Positions 1 to 9,518 of a stretch of DNA of 64,000 nt are shown piece by piece. Source of the stretch: Cornus controversa (lineage: Eukaryota > Streptophyta > Magnoliopsida > Cornales > Cornaceae). The translations under genes were made by a program, and so were the position numbers. Under the pieces are notes generated by a model. It had not been told where the DNA came from and searched no databases. It was given only the letters and a program-made list of their open reading frames with translations. Position 1 is the first letter of the stretch. Each line of letters begins with the position of its first letter. The stretch is taken from positions 62,001 to 126,000 of the forward strand of contig CM048847.1 in assembly GCA_026545225.1 (NCBI GenBank). Direction: 5' to 3'.

Positions 1-688
1 CAAGAGAAGTCGTGCCATAATAGTAATCGTACGCTGCTTTTTTCTAAATGAAACCATCAAAGCGTCCCAAAGAAACGACGAGCATGTCGATCCGATCTTC
101 ATCCATGTCTGTTTGAGTTGTTCTGAGTCGAAAGAACTATTGCTTGCAATAATCAGGCATGACGACAACCGTATGGCGCTTTGTGCTAGAATTGACCATC
201 TGGATGTCCAGAAAAATAGAGAATGACAACAACGGTTTCGAACTTGTTTCGTTTGACTTGTCCTGATTCGAAAAGTCCAATCCACGTGAAATCGTGCCAT
301 ACCTAGAATTATACGTTGCTTTATGCCAAATTCAACCGTCAGGACGTCCTGAATCGAAAAGAGTAATTCCATGCTGCACCCATGAATGATCACAACCGTA
401 TGGTGCTCTATGCCAACTTCAACCATCTGGACAAGTAAAAGAAACAATTCCCAAGCTATCGAGGATTTTAAACAAGTTTTGTTTGAGTTGTTCTGATTCA
501 AAAACCCATTCCTTGAGAAGTCGTGCCATAATCAGAATCGTAAGTTTCTTTTTTCCAAATTAGACCATCAAAGCATCCAAAAGAAGTGACGAACCTGTCA
601 ATCCGATCTTCATCACAACCGTATGGTGCTTTGTTCCAAATTCGACCGTTTGGACATCTAAAGGAAACATTTTGCAAGCTACCAACCA
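1..688. repeat. Partial P/Q hybrid monomer at left window edge
   Basis: The window opens 46 bases into a monomer. Its left part has P-class bases (TAGTAATCG, the CATGTCTG form). From base 595 onward it carries Q-class bases (GAACCTG, CACAACCG, ATCTAAAGG, ACATTTTGCAAG), except for a P-like G in TTTGGACATC. It is followed by another P at 689 rather than a Q. It matches the hybrid at 3633-4367, exactly 3,679 bp away, with the junction falling at about 529-594. Confidence 0.88.
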
Positions 689-970
689 TTTTAAACTTGT
701 TTCATTTGAGTTGTTATGATTAGAAAACCACATTCCAAGAGAAGTCGTGCCATAATAGTAATCGTACGCTGCTTTTTTCTAAATGAAACCATCAAAGCGT
801 CCCAAAGAAACGACGAGCATGTCGATCCGATCTTCATCCATGTCTGTTTGAGTTGTTCTGAGTCGAAAGAACTATTGCTTGCAATAATCAGGCATGACGA
901 CAACCGTATGGCGCTTTGTGCTAGAATTGACCATCTGGATGTCCAGAAAAATAGAGAATGACAACAACGG
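689..970. repeat. Subunit 1 of the monomer (282 bp)
   Basis: First of three diverged subunits, shown in the first complete P copy. It begins TTTTAAACTTGTTTCATTTG and aligns by eye with the starts at 971 (TTTCGAACTTG...) and 1201 (TTTTAAACAAG...). It carries two cores, at about 760-802 and 901-944. It is longer than the other two subunits because about 61 extra bases lie at about 839-899, between the two cores. The left half resembles subunit 3, and the right half resembles subunit 2. Confidence 0.8.
839..899. repeat. 61-bp extra segment inside subunit 1
   Basis: Aligning subunit 1 with subunit 3 at the shared CTTCATC and ACAACCGTATGG landmarks leaves 61 additional bases in subunit 1. Core spacing is 142 bp in subunit 1 and 81 bp in subunit 3. 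The extra bases start with another GTTTGAGTTGTTCTGA, the motif found at the start of each subunit. They continue with GTCGAAAGAAC, similar to the inter-core part of subunit 2. The simplest reading is an old unequal exchange that joined a subunit-3-like left part to a subunit-2-like right part. It is present in both P and Q, so it predates their split. Confidence 0.65.
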
Positions 971-1200
971 TTTCGAACTTGTTTCGTTTGACTTGTCCTG
1001 ATTCGAAAAGTCCAATCCACGTGAAATCGTGCCATACCTAGAATTATACGTTGCTTTATGCCAAATTCAACCGTCAGGACGTCCTGAATCGAAAAGAGTA
1101 ATTCCATGCTGCACCCATGAATGATCACAACCGTATGGTGCTCTATGCCAACTTCAACCATCTGGACAAGTAAAAGAAACAATTCCCAAGCTATCGAGGA
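971..1200. repeat. Subunit 2 of the monomer (230 bp)
   Basis: Second subunit. It begins TTTCGAACTTGTTTCGTTTG, with cores at about 1041-1084 (CAACCGTCAGGACGTCC) and 1127-1170 (CAACCATCTGGACAAG), 87 bp apart. It holds a CACGTG hexamer at 1018-1023 and a 14-bp perfect palindrome at 1074-1087. The stretch between its two cores (CTGAATCGAAAAGAG...) resembles the extra segment of subunit 1 more than it resembles subunit 3. Confidence 0.8.
1074..1087. other. 14-bp perfect palindrome, once per P monomer
   Basis: TCAGGACGTCCTGA reads identically on both strands and recurs at the same place in each P monomer. In Q the equivalent site reads TGAGGACGTCCTGA, so only the inner 10 bases (AGGACGTCCT) remain palindromic. 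Two neighbouring Q copies (33805 and 35277) lose even that, reading GAGAACGTCC. No protein is known to me to bind it here. Confidence 0.7.
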
Positions 1201-1423
1201 TTTTAAACAAGTTTTGTTTGAGTTGTTCTGATTCAAAAACCCATTCCTTGAGAAGTCGTGCCATAATCAGAATCGTAAGTTTCTTTTTTCCAAATTAGAC
1301 CATCAAAGCATCCAAAAGAAGTGACGAACATGTCAATCCGATCTTCATCACAATCGTATGGTGCTTTGTTCCAAATTCGACCGTTTGGACATCTGAAGGA
1401 AACAATTTGGAAGCTACCAACCA
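1201..1423. repeat. Subunit 3 of the monomer (223 bp)
   Basis: Third subunit. It begins TTTTAAACAAGTTTTGTTTG, with cores at about 1271-1313 and 1350-1394 (accATCAAAG and accGTTTGG signatures) spaced 81 bp. It looks like the shortest arrangement of the two-core plan. The 1-bp P/Q indel in the AAAAACCC run lies in its first quarter, and several of the clearest P/Q diagnostic bases lie in its last third. Confidence 0.8.
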
Positions 1424-2160
1424 TTTTAAACTTGTTTCATTTGAGTTGTTTTGATTAGAAAACCACATTCCAAGCGAAGTCTTGCCATAATATTAATCGT
1501 ACGCTACTTTTTTCAAAATGAAACCATCAAAGGGTCCCAAAGAAACGACGAGCATGTCGATCCGATCTTCATCCATGTTTGTTTGAGTTGTTCTGAGTCA
1601 AAAAGAACAATTCCTTGCAATAACCAGGCATGACCACAACCGTATGGCGCTTTGTGCTAGAATTGACCATCTGGATGTCCAGAAGAATAGAGAATGACAA
1701 CAACGGTTTTGAACTTGTTTCGTTTGACCTGTCCTGATTCGAAAAGTCCAATCCACGTGAAATCGTGCCATACATAGAATTATACGTTGCTTTATGCCTA
1801 ATTCGACCGTGAGGACGTCCTGAATCGAAAAGAGTAATTCCTTGCTGCACTCATGAATGATCACAACCGTATGGTGCTCTATGCCAACTTCAACCATCTG
1901 GACAAGTAAAAGAAACAATTCCCAAGCTATCGATGATTTTAAACAAGTTTAGTTTCAGTTGTTCTGATTCAAAAACCCCATTGCTTGAGAAGTTGTGTCA
2001 TAATCAGAATCGTAAGTTTCTTTTTTCCAAATTAGACCATCAAAGCATCCAAAAGAAGTGACGAACCTGTCAATCCGATCTTCATCACAACCGTATGGTG
2101 CTTTGTTCCAAATTCGACCGTTTCGACATCTAAAGGAAACATTTTGCAAGCTACCAACCA
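1424..2160. repeat. Q-class monomer, 737 bp (first complete copy)
   Basis: Reference copy of class Q. Against P it has GTTTTGATT, CCAAGCGAAGTCT, TATTAATCG, GAGTCAAAAAGAAC (+1 A), ATACATAGAA, TGCACTCATG, CGATGATTT, AAAAACCCCATTGC (+1 C), GAACCTG and TTTCGACATCTAAAGG. The two extra bases account exactly for 737 against 735 bp. Q-start coordinates before 17 kb are 1424, 2896, 5103, 6575, 8047, 10254, 11726, 13933, 15405 and 16877. Copies in this left region carry the GGAAACATTTTGCAAG ending and often TTCAAAATG where most later copies have TTCTAAATG. Confidence 0.95.
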
Positions 2161-3632
2161 TTTTAAACTTGTTTCATTTGAGTTGTTATGATTAGAAAAC
2201 CACATTCCAAGAGAAGTCGTGCCATAATAGTAATCGTACGCTGCTTTTTTCTAAATGAAACCATCAAAGCGTCCCAAAGAAACGACGAGCATGTCGATCC
2301 GATCTTCATCCATGTCTGTTTGAGTTGTTCTGAGTCGAAAGAACTATTGCTTGCAATAATCAGGCATGACGACAACCGTATGGCGCTTTGTGCTAGAATT
2401 GACCATCTGGATGTCCAGAAAAATAGAGAATGACAACAACGGTTTCGAACTTGTTTCGTTTGACTTGTCCTGATTCGAAAAGTCCAATCCACGTGAAATC
2501 GTGCCATACCTAGAATTATACGTTGCTTTATGCCAAATTCAACCGTCAGGACGTCCTGAATCGAAAAGAGTAATTCCATGCTGCACCCATGAATGATCAC
2601 AACCGTATGGTGCTCTATGCCAACTTCAACCATCTGGACAAGTAAAAGAAACAATTCCCAAGCTATCGAGGATTTTAAACAAGTTTTGTTTGAGTTGTTC
2701 TGATTCAAAAACCCATTCCTTGAGAAGTCGTGCCATAATCAGAATCGTAAGTTTCTTTTTTCCAAATTAGACCATCAAAGCATCCAAAAGAAGGGACGAA
2801 CATGTCAATCCGATCTTCATCACAATCGTATGGTGCTTTGTTCCAAATTCGACCGTTTGGACATCTGAAGGAAACAATTTGGAAGCTACCAACCATTTTA
2901 AACTTGTTTCATTTGAGTTGTTTTGATTAGAAAACCACATTCCAAGCGAAGTCTTGCCATAATATTAATCGTACGCTACTTTTTTCAAAATGAAACCATC
3001 AAAGGGTCCCAAAGAAACGACGAGCATGTCGATCCGATCTTCATCCATGTTTGTTTGAGTTGTTCTGAGTCAAAAAGAACAATTCCTTGCAATAACCAGG
3101 CATGACCACAACCGTATGGCGCTTTGTGCTAGAATTGACCATCTGGATGTCCAGAAGAATAGAGAATGACAACAACGGTTTTGAACTTGTTTCGTTTGAC
3201 CTGTCCTGATTCGAAAAGTCCAATCCACGTGAAATCGTGCCATACATAGAATTATACGTTGCTTTATGCCTAATTCGACCGTGAGGACGTCCTGAATCGA
3301 AAAGAGTAATTCCTTGCTGCACTCATGAATGATCACAACCGTATGGTGCTCTATGCCAACTTCAACCATCTGGACAAGTAAAAGAAACAATTCCCAAGCT
3401 ATCGATGATTTTAAACAAGTTTAGTTTCAGTTGTTCTGATTCAAAAACCCCATTGCTTGAGAAGTTGTGTCATAATCAGAATCGTAAGTTTCTTTTTTCC
3501 AAATTAGACCATCAAAGCATCCAAAAGAAGTGACGAACCTGTCAATCCGATCTTCATCACAACCGTATGGTGCTTTGTTCCAAATTCGACCGTTTCGACA
3601 TCTAAAGGAAACATTTTGCAAGCTACCAACCA

Positions 3633-4367
3633 TTTTAAACTTGTTTCATTTGAGTTGTTATGATTAGAAAACCACATTCCAAGAGAAGTCGTGCCATAAT
3701 AGTAATCGTACGCTGCTTTTTTCTAAATGAAACCATCAAAGCGTCCCAAAGAAACGACGAGCATGTCGATCCGATCTTCATCCATGTCTGTTTGAGTTGT
3801 TCTGAGTCGAAAGAACTATTGCTTGCAATAATCAGGCATGACGACAACCGTATGGCGCTTTGTGCTAGAATTGACCATCTGGATGTCCAGAAAAATAGAG
3901 AATGACAACAACGGTTTCGAACTTGTTTCGTTTGACTTGTCCTGATTCGAAAAGTCCAATCCACGTGAAATCGTGCCATACCTAGAATTATACGTTGCTT
4001 TATGCCAAATTCAACCGTCAGGACGTCCTGAATCGAAAAGAGTAATTCCATGCTGCACCCATGAATGATCACAACCGTATGGTGCTCTATGCCAACTTCA
4101 ACCATCTGGACAAGTAAAAGAAACAATTCCCAAGCTATCGAGGATTTTAAACAAGTTTTGTTTGAGTTGTTCTGATTCAAAAACCCATTCCTTGAGAAGT
4201 CGTGCCATAATCAGAATCGTAAGTTTCTTTTTTCCAAATTAGACCATCAAAGCATCCAAAAGAAGTGACGAACCTGTCAATCCGATCTTCATCACAACCG
4301 TATGGTGCTTTGTTCCAAATTCGACCGTTTGGACATCTAAAGGAAACATTTTGCAAGCTACCAACCA
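3633..4367. repeat. P/Q hybrid monomer, junction type I
   Basis: The bases are P-class through GAGAAGTCGTGCC (about 4207) and mostly Q-class from 4274 (GAACCTG, CACAACCG, ATCTAAAGG, ACATTTTGC). Its length is 735 because both P/Q indels lie left of the junction. It sits between a Q (2896) and a P (4368), as expected for a P-to-Q unequal crossover product. A single P-like base in TTTGGACATC interrupts the Q part, so later conversion or an ancestral base is possible. Confidence 0.87.
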
Positions 4368-7311
4368 TTTTAAACTTGTTTCATTTGAGTTGTTATGATT
4401 AGAAAACCACATTCCAAGAGAAGTCGTGCCATAATAGTAATCGTACGCTGCTTTTTTCTAAATGAAACCATCAAAGCGTCCCAAAGAAACGACGAGCATG
4501 TCGATCCGATCTTCATCCATGTCTGTTTGAGTTGTTCTGAGTCGAAAGAACTATTGCTTGCAATAATCAGGCATGACGACAACCGTATGGCGCTTTGTGC
4601 TAGAATTGACCATCTGGATGTCCAGAAAAATAGAGAATGACAACAACGGTTTCGAACTTGTTTCGTTTGACTTGTCCTGATTCGAAAAGTCCAATCCACG
4701 TGAAATCGTGCCATACCTAGAATTATACGTTGCTTTATGCCAAATTCAACCGTCAGGACGTCCTGAATCGAAAAGAGTAATTCCATGCTGCACCCATGAA
4801 TGATCACAACCGTATGGTGCTCTATGCCAACTTCAACCATCTGGACAAGTAAAAGAAACAATTCCCAAGCTATCGAGGATTTTAAACAAGTTTTGTTTGA
4901 GTTGTTCTGATTCAAAAACCCATTCCTTGAGAAGTCGTGCCATAATCAGAATCGTAAGTTTCTTTTTTCCAAATTAGACCATCAAAGCATCCAAAAGAAG
5001 TGACGAACATGTCAATCCGATCTTCATCACAATCGTATGGTGCTTTGTTCCAAATTCGACCGTTTGGACATCTGAAGGAAACAATTTGGAAGCTACCAAC
5101 CATTTTAAACTTGTTTCATTTGAGTTGTTTTGATTAGAAAACCACATTCCAAGCGAAGTCTTGCCATAATATTAATCGTACGCTACTTTTTTCAAAATGA
5201 AACCATCAAAGGGTCCCAAAGAAACGACGAGCATGTCGATCCGATCTTCATCCATGTTTGTTTGAGTTGTTCTGAGTCAAAAAGAACAATTCCTTGCAAT
5301 AACCAGGCATGACCACAACCGTATGGCGCTTTGTGCTAGAATTGACCATCTGGATGTCCAGAAGAATAGAGAATGACAACAACGGTTTTGAACTTGTTTC
5401 GTTTGACCTGTCCTGATTCGAAAAGTCCAATCCACGTGAAATCGTGCCATACATAGAATTATACGTTGCTTTATGCCTAATTCGACCGTGAGGACGTCCT
5501 GAATCGAAAAGAGTAATTCCTTGCTGCACTCATGAATGATCACAACCGTATGGTGCTCTATGCCAACTTCAACCATCTGGACAAGTAAAAGAAACAATTC
5601 CCAAGCTATCGATGATTTTAAACAAGTTTAGTTTCAGTTGTTCTGATTCAAAAACCCCATTGCTTGAGAAGTTGTGTCATAATCAGAATCGTAAGTTTCT
5701 TTTTTCCAAATTAGACCATCAAAGCATCCAAAAGAAGTGACGAACCTGTCAATCCGATCTTCATCACAACCGTATGGTGCTTTGTTCCAAATTCGACCGT
5801 TTCGACATCTAAAGGAAACATTTTGCAAGCTACCAACCATTTTAAACTTGTTTCATTTGAGTTGTTATGATTAGAAAACCACATTCCAAGAGAAGTCGTG
5901 CCATAATAGTAATCGTACGCTGCTTTTTTCTAAATGAAACCATCAAAGCGTCCCAAAGAAACGACGAGCATGTCGATCCGATCTTCATCCATGTCTGTTT
6001 GAGTTGTTCTGAGTCGAAAGAACTATTGCTTGCAATAATCAGGCATGACGACAACCGTATGGCGCTTTGTGCTAGAATTGACCATCTGGATGTCCAGAAA
6101 AATAGAGAATGACAACAACGGTTTCGAACTTGTTTCGTTTGACTTGTCCTGATTCGAAAAGTCCAATCCACGTGAAATCGTGCCATACCTAGAATTATAC
6201 GTTGCTTTATGCCAAATTCAACCGTCAGGACGTCCTGAATCGAAAAGAGTAATTCCATGCTGCACCCATGAATGATCACAACCGTATGGTGCTCTATGCC
6301 AACTTCAACCATCTGGACAAGTAAAAGAAACAATTCCCAAGCTATCGAGGATTTTAAACAAGTTTTGTTTGAGTTGTTCTGATTCAAAAACCCATTCCTT
6401 GAGAAGTCGTGCCATAATCAGAATCGTAAGTTTCTTTTTTCCAAATTAGACCATCAAAGCATCCAAAAGAAGTGACGAACATGTCAATCCGATCTTCATC
6501 ACAATCGTATGGTGCTTTGTTCCAAATTCGACCGTTTGGACATCTGAAGGAAACAATTTGTAAGCTACCAACCATTTTAAACTTGTTTCATTTGAGTTGT
6601 TTTGATTAGAAAACCACATTCCAAGCGAAGTCTTGCCATAATATTAATCGTACGCTACTTTTTTCAAAATGAAACCATCAAAGGGTCCCAAAGAAACGAC
6701 GAGCATGTCGATCCGATCTTCATCCATGTTTGTTTGAGTTGTTCTGAGTCAAAAAGAACAATTCCTTGCAATAACCAGGCATGACCACAACCGTATGGCG
6801 CTTTGTGCTAGAATTGACCATCTGGATGTCCAGAAGAATAGAGAATGACAACAACGGTTTTGAACTTGTTTCGTTTGACCTGTCCTGATTCGAAAAGTCC
6901 AATCCACGTGAAATCGTGCCATACATAGAATTATACGTTGCTTTATGCCTAATTCGACCGTGAGGACGTCCTGAATCGAAAAGAGTAATTCCTTGCTGCA
7001 CTCATGAATGATCACAACCGTATGGTGCTCTATGCCAACTTCAACCATCTGGACAAGTAAAAGAAACAATTCCCAAGCTATCGATGATTTTAAACAAGTT
7101 TAGTTTCAGTTGTTCTGATTCAAAAACCCCATTGCTTGAGAAGTTGTGTCATAATCAGAATCGTAAGTTTCTTTTTTCCAAATTAGACCATCAAAGCATC
7201 CAAAAGAAGTGACGAACCTGTCAATCCGATCTTCATCACAACCGTATGGTGCTTTGTTCCAAATTCGACCGTTTCGACATCTAAAGGAAACATTTTGCAA
7301 GCTACCAACCA
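3633..7311. repeat. 3,679-bp super-repeat, copy 2
   Basis: Hybrid at 3633, then P 4368, Q 5103, P 5840, Q 6575. The hybrid type (junction before GAACCTG, with a P-like TTTGGAC retained) is the same as in copy 1. The P at 5840 already has the TTTGTAAG ending that becomes universal further right, while P 4368 keeps TTTGGAAG. Confidence 0.82.
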
Positions 7312-8783
7312 TTTTAAACTTGTTTCATTTGAGTTGTTATGATTAGAAAACCACATTCCAAGAGAAGTCGTGCCATAATAGTAATCGTACGCTGCTTTTT
7401 TCTAAATGAAACCATCAAAGCGTCCCAAAGAAACGACGAGCATGTCGATCCGATCTTCATCCATGTCTGTTTGAGTTGTTCTGAGTCGAAAGAACTATTG
7501 CTTGCAATAATCAGGCATGACGACAACCGTATGGCGCTTTGTGCTAGAATTGACCATCTGGATGTCCAGAAAAATAGAGAATGACAACAACGGTTTCGAA
7601 CTTGTTTCGTTTGACTTGTCCTGATTCGAAAAGTCCAATCCACGTGAAATCGTGCCATACCTAGAATTATACGTTGCTTTATGCCAAATTCAACCGTCAG
7701 GACGTCCTGAATCGAAAAGAGTAATTCCATGCTGCACCCATGAATGATCACAACCGTATGGTGCTCTATGCCAACTTCAACCATCTGGACAAGTAAAAGA
7801 AACAATTCCCAAGCTATCGAGGATTTTAAACAAGTTTTGTTTGAGTTGTTCTGATTCAAAAACCCATTCCTTGAGAAGTCGTGCCATAATCAGAATCGTA
7901 AGTTTCTTTTTTCCAAATTAGACCATCAAAGCATCCAAAAGAAGTGACGAACATGTCAATCCGATCTTCATCACAATCGTATGGTGCTTTGTTCCAAATT
8001 CGACCGTTTGGACATCTGAAGGAAACAATTTGGAAGCTACCAACCATTTTAAACTTGTTTCATTTGAGTTGTTTTGATTAGAAAACCACATTCCAAGCGA
8101 AGTCTTGCCATAATATTAATCGTACGCTACTTTTTTCAAAATGAAACCATCAAAGGGTCCCAAAGAAACGACGAGCATGTCGATCCGATCTTCATCCATG
8201 TTTGTTTGAGTTGTTCTGAGTCAAAAAGAACAATTCCTTGCAATAACCAGGCATGACCACAACCGTATGGCGCTTTGTGCTAGAATTGACCATCTGGATG
8301 TCCAGAAGAATAGAGAATGACAACAACGGTTTTGAACTTGTTTCGTTTGACCTGTCCTGATTCGAAAAGTCCAATCCACGTGAAATCGTGCCATACATAG
8401 AATTATACGTTGCTTTATGCCTAATTCGACCGTGAGGACGTCCTGAATCGAAAAGAGTAATTCCTTGCTGCACTCATGAATGATCACAACCGTATGGTGC
8501 TCTATGCCAACTTCAACCATCTGGACAAGTAAAAGAAACAATTCCCAAGCTATCGATGATTTTAAACAAGTTTAGTTTCAGTTGTTCTGATTCAAAAACC
8601 CCATTGCTTGAGAAGTTGTGTCATAATCAGAATCGTAAGTTTCTTTTTTCCAAATTAGACCATCAAAGCATCCAAAAGAAGTGACGAACCTGTCAATCCG
8701 ATCTTCATCACAACCGTATGGTGCTTTGTTCCAAATTCGACCGTTTCGACATCTAAAGGAAACATTTTGCAAGCTACCAACCA
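7312..8783. repeat. Single regular PQ dimer between super-repeat copies
   Basis: P 7312-8046 and Q 8047-8783 form one ordinary dimer separating the two pairs of 3,679-bp super-repeats. Both halves carry left-region variants: P ends TTTGGAAG, and Q has TTCAAAATG and ACATTTTGC. Confidence 0.9.
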
Positions 8784-9518
8784 TTTTAAACTTGTTTCAT
8801 TTGAGTTGTTATGATTAGAAAACCACATTCCAAGAGAAGTCGTGCCATAATAGTAATCGTACGCTGCTTTTTTCTAAATGAAACCATCAAAGCGTCCCAA
8901 AGAAACGACGAGCATGTCGATCCGATCTTCATCCATGTCTGTTTGAGTTGTTCTGAGTCGAAAGAACTATTGCTTGCAATAATCAGGCATGACGACAACC
9001 GTATGGCGCTTTGTGCTAGAATTGACCATCTGGATGTCCAGAAAAATAGAGAATGACAACAACGGTTTCGAACTTGTTTCGTTTGACTTGTCCTGATTCG
9101 AAAAGTCCAATCCACGTGAAATCGTGCCATACCTAGAATTATACGTTGCTTTATGCCAAATTCAACCGTCAGGACGTCCTGAATCGAAAAGAGTAATTCC
9201 ATGCTGCACCCATGAATGATCACAACCGTATGGTGCTCTATGCCAACTTCAACCATCTGGACAAGTAAAAGAAACAATTCCCAAGCTATCGAGGATTTTA
9301 AACAAGTTTTGTTTGAGTTGTTCTGATTCAAAAACCCATTCCTTGAGAAGTCGTGCCATAATCAGAATCGTAAGTTTCTTTTTTCCAAATTAGACCATCA
9401 AAGCATCCAAAAGAAGTGACGAACATGTCAATCCGATCTTCATCACAACCGTATGGTGCTTTGTTCCAAATTCGACCGTTTCGACATCTAAAGGAAACAT
9501 TTTGCAAGCTACCAACCA
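8784..9518. repeat. P/Q hybrid monomer, junction type II
   Basis: P-class through GAACATG (A at 9425) and Q-class from CACAACCG (C at 9449), then TTTCGACATCTAAAGG and ACATTTTGCAAG. The junction therefore lies in a 23-bp identical stretch at 9426-9448, to the right of the type I junction. It is flanked by Q (8047) and P (9519). Confidence 0.88.

Larger units (their letters stand above)
760..1394. repeat. Six diverged ~45-bp cores within one monomer
   Basis: Six related segments share the pattern AAnCGTAnGnTnCTTTnTnC, then CAAATTnGACC, then nnnnGGACATCC. In the first complete P they lie near 760-802, 901-944, 1041-1084, 1127-1170, 1271-1313 and 1350-1394. Distances between their ACC(A/G)T anchors are 142, 140, 87, 142 and 81 bp, then 143 bp to the next monomer. 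This suggests an old short repeat beneath the three-subunit structure. The alignment is by eye only. Confidence 0.65.
689..1423. repeat. P-class monomer, 735 bp (first complete copy)
   Basis: Reference copy of class P. Diagnostic P bases against Q include GTTATGATT near the start, CCAAGAGAAGTCG, TAGTAATCG, GAGTCGAAAGAAC (one base shorter than Q), ATACCTAGAA, TGCACCCATG, CGAGGATTT, AAAAACCCATTCC (one base shorter than Q), GAACATG and TTTGGACATCTGAAGG. It contains three related subunits at 689-970, 971-1200 and 1201-1423. P-start coordinates before 16142 are 689, 2161, 3633 (hybrid), 4368, 5840, 7312, 8784 (hybrid), 9519, 10991, 12463 (hybrid), 13198 and 14670. Confidence 0.95.
689..2160. repeat. 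First complete PQ dimer (1,472-bp HOR unit)
   Basis: A P monomer (735 bp) followed by a Q monomer (737 bp) forms the unit that recurs through most of the window. The two halves differ at about 36 sites, spread over all three subunits. Equivalent sites in successive dimers are exactly 1,472 bp apart wherever the alternation is unbroken. Confidence 0.93.
1..3632. repeat. 3,679-bp five-monomer super-repeat, copy 1 (lacks first 46 bp)
   Basis: Order is hybrid P/Q, P, Q, P, Q (735+735+737+735+737 = 3,679 bp). The next copy starts at 3633 with the same type of hybrid and the same order. P starts are 689 and 2161; Q starts are 1424 and 2896. The P at 2161 has a private T to G in GAAGGGACG at 2794. 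Confidence 0.82.

Noticed and set aside
976-995. Possible CENP-B box (TTCGTTTGACTTG resembles the left part of NTTCGNNNNANNCGGGN)
   Set aside because: The essential right part CGGG is TGTC here in both P and Q. No full match was seen on either strand of the consensus monomers.
691-1236. 181-codon minus-strand open frame recurring in most P copies
   Set aside because: It is not supported as a gene. The homologous Q stretch is interrupted, shorter frames are open on both strands over the same bases, and P* copies carry a stop at TCTAGA that splits it into about 97 and 70 codons yet were amplified to ten copies. P/Q differences show no obvious codon-position pattern, and I recognise no domain. 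All other recurrent frames (60 to 129 codons) are rejected for the same reasons.
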